A stretch of 14,394 nucleotides of DNA, taken from Fimbriimonadaceae bacterium. GTDB lineage: Bacteria; Armatimonadota; Fimbriimonadia; Fimbriimonadales; Fimbriimonadaceae. The notes below the pieces were generated by a model, which made no database searches, was not told the origin of the DNA, and saw nothing but the letters and a program-made list of their open reading frames with translations. This document shows, one piece after another, positions 6,622 to 13,654 of this stretch. The stretch spans positions 1 to 14,394 of the forward strand of contig JAIBBE010000254.1 in assembly GCA_019694835.1 (NCBI GenBank). Direction: 5' to 3'. Each line of letters opens with the position of its first letter. Positions within the stretch are counted from its first letter, which is position 1. The translations under genes and the position numbers were made by a program.

Positions 6622-7958
6622 CCTTCCAACTCCGAACCCGAGAGCTTGCCGTCGCTGTTCTTGTCTTGCTTGTCGAACATGCGAAGCATCGTGTCGATAG
6701 TCTCCTGTTCGGTGATCTTCCCGTCGCCGTTCTGATCGAGCTCCTTGGCGTGTACTTTCATGAACCCACCAATCTCGTTCCGAAATGTGCGCAGATTGGG
6801 CAGGTCTTCGACCTTGATGAAATCAGACGTGCCGGCGTAGCCCTTGAAAGCCTCTTTGCATTGGTCGGTGACTTCTGACTTGGTGACTTCGCCGTCTTTG
6901 TTTGCATCGAGGCCCTTGGCGTGGTCCACGAACCATGGCTTTCGCGGCCCAGGGGGTGGCCCAAGCTCTCCGCCACGGCCACCGCCACCGCCTTGCCGGC
7001 CAACGCCTCCGCCGCCACGCTCGAGGCGACCTTTGTAGGTCTCCGATTTGACATTTCCCGAGGGATCAACGAAGTCAAACTTCACACTGCCATCAGAATT
7101 GACTTGGTAGTTGACTTTGCTGGTGTTGCCATCAAGGGTGTAGGTCAGCGTGTAGCTCTTACCCTTCTCAAGAGTCTTGAAATCCGTAATTTTCGCTCCA
7201 CGCAAGGGCGAGGTCGCTTCACGTGGGCTGGTCGCACGAGGTTGTGGATCAACTTGTCCTCCGCGCTCAGTGACCTCGCCGTGAAAGCCTCCATTCAGGT
7301 AGGGATAGGTTTTCGTCGCATGGTAGTGGTAGCCGAGTTTGCTGGTCGTGTGACCATTGAAACTGTCCAAGTCCTTGGGCGTTGTCCCATCCGGCTCAGT
7401 AAGCCCGTAGATCGCGTACCCATCGAGCGCATAGGCAATCGGAAGTGACTTCCCGAGCTTCTCTTGCAGAATCAGCGGCGGAATATGATAGTGATAGTCG
7501 TCCCCTCGGCCGCTATGGCCACCCCACTTATCCAACTCGCCAGCAAGAAAGGTGTCCGTGCGACCGTCATTCTTGATTGGGTTGAAGATCGGCACTCCGT
7601 TGGCCGCAATCGCGATGGCTCCTCGAAAGAAGTTTGTCTTCGCGCTCATCGGCTTTTTGGCGGGAACCGGGAAAAGCGGAAACTGCCAGGCGTTGGCTCC
7701 CGTGTACTTCTGGGGAAGAGGCACCTGCTGTTGCCACGCGGTGATTCCCGTCATCATCTCATGGTCTGGTAAGCCGTTGGATTCCACAAAGAAATTCTTG
7801 TCGTCCGAATGGGTTTTCACATTAGGAGCGAACTTAACAAAGGGCTTGGCTACTTCAGCGGCCTTTGTCTTGGCGTCTTGGGCGTAATACGCCCCCGCTA
7901 CACCGGAGCCAACAAACAATGCGGTCACAAGTGTTGAAAATGAGTTTATCTTGATCAT
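6618..7958 (-). CDS. exported YHYH-domain protein with three EF-hands
   Basis: This protein of 446 residues has an N-terminal signal peptide or anchor (about 5-25). A YHYH domain (PF14240) follows, with its two signature motifs DYHYH (154-158) and GYHYH (209-213) and conserved segments such as YALDGYAIYG (176-185). A linker rich in Gly/Pro (about 314-340) leads to a C-terminal calcium-binding part with three canonical EF-hand loops: DANKDGEVTKSE (351-362), DQNGDGKITEQE (408-419) and DKNSDGKLSGSE (432-443). YHYH domains have no established biochemical role; the histidines suggest metal binding. The start ATG has GGAG upstream and overlaps the previous stop (ATGA). It sits between two phosphoesterase genes. 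Confidence 0.92.
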   Translation of the reverse strand: MIKINSFSTLVTALFVGSGVAGAYYAQDAKTKAAEVAKPFVKFAPNVKTHSDDKNFFVESNGLPDHEMMTGITAWQQQVPLPQKYTGANAWQFPLFPVPAKKPMSAKTNFFRGAIAIAANGVPIFNPIKNDGRTDTFLAGELDKWGGHSGRGDDYHYHIPPLILQEKLGKSLPIAYALDGYAIYGLTEPDGTTPKDLDSFNGHTTSKLGYHYHATKTYPYLNGGFHGEVTERGGQVDPQPRATSPREATSPLRGAKITDFKTLEKGKSYTLTYTLDGNTSKVNYQVNSDGSVKFDFVDPSGNVKSETYKGRLERGGGGVGRQGGGGGRGGELGPPPGPRKPWFVDHAKGLDANKDGEVTKSEVTDQCKEAFKGYAGTSDFIKVEDLPNLRTFRNEIGGFMKVHAKELDQNGDGKITEQETIDTMLRMFDKQDKNSDGKLSGSELEG

Positions 7959-9460
7959 TTTGCTGCTCCTCTTGGCTTAACAGAGTAGGAAAATGCGACC
8001 TCTCCGTGCTTCCTCCCCTCAACTTCTGCGGAAGGTTCATAGGCGCGGACATAATCGACCTTTGCCTGGGCTGGCCCAACTGCTATTCGAACCAGTCCAG
8101 CTCCGGGCACCTTGTCACCAGAACGATACGCATCGCCGTTGATCAGGCTGTTGGTTGGGTCAGCGGGGCAAGGACATGACTGATAGATGACGCCGTCCAG
8201 CTCTTGCTTGCAGAAGATGTGGTCGTGCCCCTGGAAGAAGATGCTGACCCCGGCTTTGACAAAGAGCTGGTGGATCGGCAAGTCCCAACCCGGCCGCTTG
8301 GACTTGAACAAGTCTCCACCGCGAGGGTCTCGGCCACCCCACTCGTACAGGGTTGCGTTCTCGATGGCCCCGCGCCCGGTGCCGTTAACATGGTGTGCAA
8401 AGACAAACTTGTATTTCGCTTTGCTCTCCAGCAGAGTTTTGGAGAGCCACTTGTATTGGGTGTCACCGAGGGTGATGTCCCAGAGATTTCGGTTTCGCTT
8501 TCCTCCGCCACCTTCTTCTTTCGGGCCCTTTCCAGCGGAATTGTCCACTGCGGTCGCGGAATGCCAGTAGGGGTCAATCGTGACGAAGAGCGCATCGCCC
8601 CACGTCCAAGCGAAGTAGTTTCGGAGAAGGCCAATATGCTCGACTGGCTCGGTGTTGCCTGAGAAAAACGCATCGGGAGCCGGCTGGACAAAGTTTCGGT
8701 TTCTGGCGATTTGCGTCCAAACCCCCAGGCTGTTTGGAGTTCCGTCAAGGTTCGCTTTTGCGGCTTGCTCATGGTTCCCGTTCACTAAGTAGATTGGCGC
8801 AGAATGTCCGACGAGACCTAGGTAAGGAACTTGCTTGGTGTAAACGCCCTCAACTGTCTGCTTCGTGCGCTCGCGCAGGGTATCGACACTGAAATCGTCG
8901 CCGAGCATGATGAAAAAGTCCGGCTTCTGAGCCTCTGCCGTCAGCAGCGTTCGCTCATAGAGGGCCGGAATGTGCATCTTTGGCACACGCTCGGGGTGGG
9001 AGTCTCCCTGAACAAAGAACATGAACTCTTCACCTGGCTTTCGCTGAGTTTGAATTCGGTAGGTAGGACTCGTCTCAAAGCCGTTCTGCCCAGCCTTCTT
9101 AAAGCTCAGTCGGTATGAGTAGCTGGTGCTTGGCTTGAGGCCGGAGAGCTTTGTTTGGATCGGTATTCCCGCTTTGAGGTTCAGCTTCTGAGATTTCTGC
9201 CCGAAAGGGTTGCTTCCCGTTCCATACTCAAGCGTCGCCTCGGCATCGCTCTTGAAGTGGATCGCGAACTCAGCCGAGGAGTCTGTGACATTCCCCTGGA
9301 TGATTGAGCCTTCGACCCATGCCTTTGCAGGCAGGGGATAGTCTCTGAATCGCCCCGGATTCTGACCGCCACGCCGCTCCTGCTTTTGCTGTTGTGTAGC
9401 TTGTACGAAAACGCCGCCTGTCACCAGCAGGGCAATACCCAACATGCTCAACTTTTCCAT
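7955..9460 (-). CDS. secreted metallophosphoesterase, purple-acid-phosphatase-like (first operon gene)
   Basis: From the ATG at 9460 this is 501 residues: a signal peptide (MEKLSMLGIALLVTGGVFVQA), an Fn3-like domain (about 45-138) and a metallophosphoesterase domain. Motifs are QGDSH (151-155), LGDD (186-189), GNHE (228-231), AHH (355-357) and GHDH (411-414). A TTG at 9469 is a possible earlier start and an ATG at 9445 a later one; Shine-Dalgarno signals are weak for all, and I chose the ATG that keeps a Lys before the hydrophobic core. It leads the operon and is coupled to the YHYH gene by a four-base overlap. An insert around 306-326 (Gly/Lys-rich) is absent from its paralogue. The substrate is unknown. 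Confidence 0.9.
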   Translation of the reverse strand: MEKLSMLGIALLVTGGVFVQATQQQKQERRGGQNPGRFRDYPLPAKAWVEGSIIQGNVTDSSAEFAIHFKSDAEATLEYGTGSNPFGQKSQKLNLKAGIPIQTKLSGLKPSTSYSYRLSFKKAGQNGFETSPTYRIQTQRKPGEEFMFFVQGDSHPERVPKMHIPALYERTLLTAEAQKPDFFIMLGDDFSVDTLRERTKQTVEGVYTKQVPYLGLVGHSAPIYLVNGNHEQAAKANLDGTPNSLGVWTQIARNRNFVQPAPDAFFSGNTEPVEHIGLLRNYFAWTWGDALFVTIDPYWHSATAVDNSAGKGPKEEGGGGKRNRNLWDITLGDTQYKWLSKTLLESKAKYKFVFAHHVNGTGRGAIENATLYEWGGRDPRGGDLFKSKRPGWDLPIHQLFVKAGVSIFFQGHDHIFCKQELDGVIYQSCPCPADPTNSLINGDAYRSGDKVPGAGLVRIAVGPAQAKVDYVRAYEPSAEVEGRKHGEVAFSYSVKPRGAAK

Positions 9461-9485
9461 CAACAGCAAAAGACGGATCAGCCCA

Positions 9486-9518
9486 TTCCGAGTTCGGAAA
9501 GGTTAGAAAACTCTAACC
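9486..9518. promoter_or_regulatory. two adjacent inverted repeats in the divergent promoter region
   Basis: In the 97-bp gap between the operon and the regulator gene, TTCCGA-GT-TCGGAA (9486-9499) is followed directly by GGTTAGA-AAAC-TCTAACC (9501-9518). Both are perfect. Their position between two divergent transcription units suggests operators or overlapping promoter controls. OmpR-type regulators more often bind direct repeats, so which protein binds here is open. No good -10/-35 pair was identified on either strand. Confidence 0.55.
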
Positions 9519-9557
9519 TAGCGAACCGCCTCTTGTCGAATCCGTCAACATTTTTAG

Positions 9558-10229
9558 GTGAGGATTCTGGTCGTCGAGGATGAGGTGAGCATTTGTCAGT
9601 CGCTGGCGACTGCCTTGTCCGCCGACGACTTTGAGGTGGACATTGCAACAACGGGAGCACACGGGCTGTCTCTTGCTAACGAAACAACCTACGACCTGAT
9701 CCTGCTCGATATCATGCTTCCTGGGGTGGATGGCTTGACCATTTGCCGAGAACTTCGGGCGCAGGGAAACAGAGTCCCAATCATCTTCCTCACCGCTCGC
9801 GGCGAACTTCAGCACAAAGTAGCTGGCCTGGATGCTGGCGCAGACGACTACCTTCCGAAACCGTTTGAAGTGGCTGAACTCCTCGCTCGGGTGCGAGCCA
9901 ACCTCCGGCGCACTGTAACTCCCACCATGTCTTTGACCGTTGGCTCCATAACGCTGGATCAGATTGCCCGAACGGTCCTCCTCGATAACAAGCGGGTCGA
10001 TCTATCGCCCACCGAGTTTGCGCTTCTGGAACACCTCATGCTCGGGAAGGGCCGAACGGTCTCCCGCGCGAGCATCATGCAGAAGGTCTGGAAGCAGGAT
10101 TTCTACGACGATAAAGTGATTGACGTCTACGTCAGTGGCCTGCGCAAGAAACTAGGGGCTAGCGGCAAGCTGATTCTTACGGATCGCGGCGTGGGCTATC
10201 GAATTCAGGAGATATCAAGTAGGTGCTGA
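9558..10229 (+). CDS. OmpR/PhoB-family response regulator
   Basis: This protein of 223 residues has a receiver domain with the acidic pair E7-D8, the phospho-acceptor Asp51 (LLLD-I-M-L-P context), Thr79 and Lys101 (LPKPF). A winged-helix DNA-binding domain follows (about 127-219), with the family's V-D-L-S-P-T-E-F and Y-V-S-G-L-R-K-K-L motifs. It starts with GTG directly after AT-rich sequence and no Shine-Dalgarno, so a leaderless message is possible. Its end overlaps the kinase start by seven bases, which fixes the pair as one system. It is divergent from the phosphoesterase/YHYH operon and is the natural candidate to control it, perhaps through the palindromes upstream. Confidence 0.95.
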   Translation: MRILVVEDEVSICQSLATALSADDFEVDIATTGAHGLSLANETTYDLILLDIMLPGVDGLTICRELRAQGNRVPIIFLTARGELQHKVAGLDAGADDYLPKPFEVAELLARVRANLRRTVTPTMSLTVGSITLDQIARTVLLDNKRVDLSPTEFALLEHLMLGKGRTVSRASIMQKVWKQDFYDDKVIDVYVSGLRKKLGASGKLILTDRGVGYRIQEISSRC

Positions 10230-11434
10230 GGTCACTCCGAGCCAAGATGACCCTGTTAGTTCTGATCCTTGGGATTCCGTTTCTGATTGCGTCCGTCCAA
10301 GGGCTACTCTTGGTTTCGGAGCAAAGCAATCTGCAGGAGCGAAAATCGGTTGCCAAGCGAGCCTTCAATCGGCTTGCGAGGGATTTGCAGGGTTCGAACC
10401 CTCGTTCACGAATCGCCGAACTCTATGAGCAAAGTGGCCTCGATTCGTTAGGTGCGGGTGCTTCACTGGTGGATCGGTCCGGAGAAGTCCTATGGGAATC
10501 GAAGCACCGTTCCCCCGGAAACGACCGCAAAGGTACTCAACAGCAGGTTCTCGACGAGGGAATCCTGCTCTCCGTCATGCCTGAAAAGCAGTCCTCAGAA
10601 CATCTCACGCAGTTTGCCTTTGCCATCACCGCGCTGGGATTGATTATTTACGGGGCGGGTGCATGGTTTCTTGTCGGAGCAACTCTCAAGCCGATTTCCA
10701 GACTTGTAGACCGAGTAAATGGAGCACGTAGCGACCCGAGTCTCGCGGTCACGCCACCGTCCACTGATCGTGAGGTAGTCGCCCTCGTTGATACGCTCAA
10801 TGCTTTGACCAAGGAAATCAGGACTGAGGGCGAAGAACGCATTAATGGCTATGCAACGCTCTCTCATGAGTTGCGGACGCCTATCCATTCTTTGCTTTTG
10901 AAGCTCGATTTGGCTCTGGGAAGCGAGCAGAGCAAGGAAGAATTGGAGACGACGCTGGTAGAGGTTCAAAAGCAGGTGTATCGCCTCAAGAACTTGAGCG
11001 AAGCCGTATTGACGCTCCAAAGGCTATCCCAAACTCCCGGGGATAGCCTACGCGAACCAGTTGATGTCCAGGCCATCATCGAAGAGGTTGCGGTCGATCT
11101 ACAGCCCCTGATGGAGCTTAAGACCATCACGCTGAAAGTTCAAATGGACGAAGCTTTAGATGTTTGGGCGAGAAGAGAACATCTGCACCTTCTGCTACGC
11201 AATCTGCTCGAAAATGCAGTCAAGCACTCTCCACCAGGATCACGCATCACAGTGACCGGAGAACGAACGGAAGCTAGCCCCGAGTTGCGATTTCTTAACG
11301 CTTCGGGAGAAAACAAGCAACTCGCTGGCAACGGTCTGGGGCTACGCATCTGTCGGGAAATCGCTCGCGTCAACGGCTGGCAGTTGCAAACCTCTGAAGA
11401 AAACGAAACTTTTACTGTTGAGCTCAAATTTTGA
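10223..11434 (+). CDS. membrane sensor histidine kinase with a shortened ATP lid
   Basis: This protein of 403 residues has a membrane segment (about 9-31), a sensor region of roughly 100 residues outside the membrane, a second membrane segment (about 131-153) and a HAMP-like linker. The H-box SHELRTP (phospho-acceptor His215), an N-box (RNLLENAVKH, 326-335) and a G2 box GNGLGL (369-374) follow. The G1 box is atypical: N-A-S-G-E (359-363) in place of D-x-G-x-G. Only a few residues separate it from G2, so the usual F-box and most of the ATP lid are missing. NxGE-type G1 boxes occur in CusS-like metal sensors. The GTG start is ten bases after AGGAG. A strong terminator follows the stop. Confidence 0.93.
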   Translation: MLRSLRAKMTLLVLILGIPFLIASVQGLLLVSEQSNLQERKSVAKRAFNRLARDLQGSNPRSRIAELYEQSGLDSLGAGASLVDRSGEVLWESKHRSPGNDRKGTQQQVLDEGILLSVMPEKQSSEHLTQFAFAITALGLIIYGAGAWFLVGATLKPISRLVDRVNGARSDPSLAVTPPSTDREVVALVDTLNALTKEIRTEGEERINGYATLSHELRTPIHSLLLKLDLALGSEQSKEELETTLVEVQKQVYRLKNLSEAVLTLQRLSQTPGDSLREPVDVQAIIEEVAVDLQPLMELKTITLKVQMDEALDVWARREHLHLLLRNLLENAVKHSPPGSRITVTGERTEASPELRFLNASGENKQLAGNGLGLRICREIARVNGWQLQTSEENETFTVELKF

Positions 11435-11436
11435 TA

Positions 11437-11463
11437 GACGCCCTCCGCATCACGGAGGGCGTC
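11437..11463 (+). terminator. hairpin terminator of the two-component operon
   Basis: A perfect 11-bp stem (GACGCCCTCCG with CGGAGGGCGTC) encloses a 5-base loop and is followed by ACTTTTG. It starts two bases after the kinase stop codon. The T-run is short, but stem strength and position support termination. Confidence 0.75.
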
Positions 11464-11489
11464 ACTTTTGAAGATTTCTAGGTTCAAAA

Positions 11490-11631
11490 TGGCGGCCCCG
11501 GAGGGAATCGAACCCCCGACGCCCTCCTTAGGACTGACATTTTTCAGGTTCAATGAACCTAAGTCGATGTCCGCGTTTGAACCTGAGCGTCCACAGTTTT
11601 CCACCGCGTTGGAGAGACCTTGGAGAGACAA
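11490..11631 (-). repeat. 140-bp direct repeat, right copy, with tRNA-3'-half-like end and CCA
   Basis: This is the same element as 2746-2885 and in the same orientation. On the minus strand the T-arm GGGGG-TTCGATT-CCCTC (11501-11517) runs into CGGGGCCG and an encoded CCA (11492-11490), exactly like a tRNA gene end. A 9-bp or longer inverted repeat (CAGGTTCAA with TTGAACCTG) sits upstream. Relative to the left copy, one pair has changed from T-A to C-G, which keeps the stem. At its far end are two GGAGAGAC blocks 11 bp apart (11611-11631). Another AGGTTCAA lies just outside, at 11480-11487. No matching 5' acceptor strand (GGCCCCG) was found, so I do not call a working tRNA. Confidence 0.75.
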
Positions 11632-11696
11632 GATATGAGCTCAATTTCGGCAATGTGGTCTGAATATGCGCTTGACTAATCTGCCAAACTCATTCC

Positions 11697-12398
11697 ATGT
11701 CTGAGCAAGTCGAAGCACCGTCACGCCGGGAAGTCTTCTTGAGCAGCACGTTGCTGGGAGGCCTTACGGATGAACAGGTCGGGGAGCTTGTGGTGAACTC
11801 TCGGATGGCACATGCCGAGAAGGGCGAGACGATTTGGCTTAGCGGTAGCAGTGTCTCTTTTTTTGGCGTCGTTGGTACTGGTTTCATCAAGATGACCACA
11901 GTGGGGCCAAGCCATCAGGAGATCACGACCGAAATCATGGGTCCAGGTCACGTGTTCGGTTTGTTAGGGGCCATCGATGGCACAGGGTGCCCGCAGTCAG
12001 CCAAAGCGATCACCGGAACCTGGTATCTCAAAGTGCCGAAGGCAGGCTTTTTACCGGTCTATGAGAAGAACGTCGTTTTGAAAGAACAGGTTTTCAAGCG
12101 CACTACGCACCGGCTAAGACAGTCATTCGACCTCATCGCCCACCTTTCAGTAGGGACAGTTGAGCAACGCGTCGCGGCGGTGCTTCTCGTACTCACGCGG
12201 TCGTTTGGGCGTGAACTCCCCGAGGGGCTTTTGTTGGACGTTCCTCTCACGAGGCAAGAAATCGCTGAGCTCGCTGGTACGACCGTGGAGTCCACGATCC
12301 GTATCATTAGCCGCTGGCAGAAGCAAGAGTGGATTGAAACCCAAGCGCGCCACATTCTTGTGAAAGACCTGGAAAAACTGCTTCAGGCCGTACGGTAG
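11697..12398 (+). CDS. Crp/Fnr-family transcription regulator
   Basis: This protein of 233 residues has an N-terminal cyclic-nucleotide-binding-like beta-barrel (about 20-125, with the GHVFGLLGAIDG turn), a dimerisation helix (about 125-150) and a C-terminal winged helix-turn-helix (about 180-215). The recognition helix V-E-S-T-I-R keeps Glu198 and Arg202, the residues that in Crp and Fnr read the TGA core of the operator. There is no N-terminal cysteine cluster and only one Cys (98), so it is not an oxygen-sensing [4Fe-4S] Fnr; a Dnr-like or nucleotide-type signal is possible. No clear Shine-Dalgarno precedes the ATG. It ends two bases from the convergent beta-barrel gene and probably controls the respiratory genes to its right. 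Confidence 0.92.
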   Translation: MSEQVEAPSRREVFLSSTLLGGLTDEQVGELVVNSRMAHAEKGETIWLSGSSVSFFGVVGTGFIKMTTVGPSHQEITTEIMGPGHVFGLLGAIDGTGCPQSAKAITGTWYLKVPKAGFLPVYEKNVVLKEQVFKRTTHRLRQSFDLIAHLSVGTVEQRVAAVLLVLTRSFGRELPEGLLLDVPLTRQEIAELAGTTVESTIRIISRWQKQEWIETQARHILVKDLEKLLQAVR

Positions 12399-12400
12399 GT

Positions 12401-13570
12401 TCAGAATTTCCAACCGAGCATGAAGTAGCCGAAGGTCTGATTTCCCGATCTGCCTCCGCCGATGGACTTCACAAATCGGCCTGGAAGAAAGACTCCAGCG
12501 CCAGTACTCATGGTGAAGCCATTGGCCAACGTCGACGAGTAGTCTAGACTGATTTCCTGCCCAATATCGCGACCTGCGTTCCCGGTTGGGTCTCTATAGA
12601 GCGTTGCGCCGAAGGCATTAATCGCTCCGCCTACTCCATACCAAGCGTCACGCTTGTCGTAAAGCTGCAACCACGTGTAACTGAGCCGGAGCGACGAATC
12701 GGCACTTAGTTTGAACTTCAGTCCCGCGGTCGCAGAGATAATGTTCTCCCATCCTGTCGTGTCCATCAATCCGAGCCGATCATGCCCGGTGGGATAAAGC
12801 TGATCAAAAGTGGAGTTGACCCGGTTGCTACTGCCGCCGCTGGCGATGTTGACATCGCCGTACGCCTCCACCTTTGGCGCGATATCCATTCCGAACCTTC
12901 CATTCGCCGCCCAAGCCTGCACACTTTTCCCGTCCTGATGACCCGCCTGGAAGCCGATTTGATAGCTTAAGGTCGATTGCGCATTCGGCTTCAACGTTCC
13001 CTCATTCGAAAGCGTATACCGAGTCTGAGCTACCCCCTTTGCATCATCAACTTTGATGATGAATGCCGTCGTGTTGGACGCCATCTTGAAGGTGACTCCC
13101 GACAAAACTAAGTTCTTCGAGGGAGTTGGCAATACGCCGGCACGCATCAGGAAGAAGGTCCAAGTCCGGTCCTCAACTTTTAGGCCTTCGAACGCGTTGG
13201 CGATATTGTTCCAATCGAGTTCGCCGATGAGCCTTCGATTGCCCAACCCGAAACGTTGCCGCCCTAGTGTGTAGGTGGTCGCTCCATTCTTGAAGCTGAC
13301 GTTGGCTTCAAGGAGATCGCTTCGGATCGCAATACCGTTGCCGGCGGGGAACCAGTTGAGTGAGCTCGCGTGTTGGTACACGATTCTGCCCGTGACACCG
13401 TCTTTGCTCAATTGCAGACCGACTCGTCCTCTGAGCAACAGGTTGCTTCGATTATCACGCCGGTCAGGTTGAAAGTCCGCGTCGATACGCCGCTCATACC
13501 GGGCTCGAAACTCCAGTATTGGCTGAATTTGAATGTCGCGACTGTCGAAGTTGTCCAAAGGGATCGGCAT
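12401..13570 (-). CDS. alginate-export-like outer-membrane beta-barrel protein lacking a signal peptide
   Basis: This protein of 389 residues is built of alternating polar/hydrophobic strands with aromatic girdles and ends in GYFMLGWKF. The terminal Phe is the usual signal for outer-membrane insertion. The start region (RARYERR at 22-28, then LLLRGRVGLQL) matches the opening of Alginate_exp-like porins (PF13372), often found beside respiratory oxidoreductases. The odd point is the N-terminus: the frame has a TAA two codons before the ATG at 13570, and no signal peptide is visible in this or nearby upstream frames. Either the gene has lost its 5' end or the start is disrupted. It is divergent from the ferredoxin gene and convergent with the Crp/Fnr gene. 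Confidence 0.75.
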   Translation of the reverse strand: MPIPLDNFDSRDIQIQPILEFRARYERRIDADFQPDRRDNRSNLLLRGRVGLQLSKDGVTGRIVYQHASSLNWFPAGNGIAIRSDLLEANVSFKNGATTYTLGRQRFGLGNRRLIGELDWNNIANAFEGLKVEDRTWTFFLMRAGVLPTPSKNLVLSGVTFKMASNTTAFIIKVDDAKGVAQTRYTLSNEGTLKPNAQSTLSYQIGFQAGHQDGKSVQAWAANGRFGMDIAPKVEAYGDVNIASGGSSNRVNSTFDQLYPTGHDRLGLMDTTGWENIISATAGLKFKLSADSSLRLSYTWLQLYDKRDAWYGVGGAINAFGATLYRDPTGNAGRDIGQEISLDYSSTLANGFTMSTGAGVFLPGRFVKSIGGGRSGNQTFGYFMLGWKF

Positions 13571-13604
13571 AAGTTAATCTTTGCTGACTGCTTCTTGGAT
13601 TCCT

Positions 13605-13618
13605 ATGATATTGGTCAT
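13605..13618. promoter_or_regulatory. candidate Crp/Fnr-type operator 1
   Basis: ATGAT-ATTG-GTCAT has FNR geometry (5-4-5) with one imperfect pair. Read with one more base on each side, TATGA-N6-TCATA, it has the 16-bp CRP geometry. It lies about 35 bases upstream of the beta-barrel start codon. Confidence 0.5.
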
Positions 13619-13654
13619 ATGTGGAGTGATGGGAAGAGCGAGCCACCCGGCTTT

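Noticed and set aside
11490..11631. Functional tRNA or tmRNA gene on the minus strand
   Set aside because: The T-arm and CCA are convincing, but no 5' acceptor strand, D-arm, clear anticodon arm or tmRNA tag-reading frame could be found.
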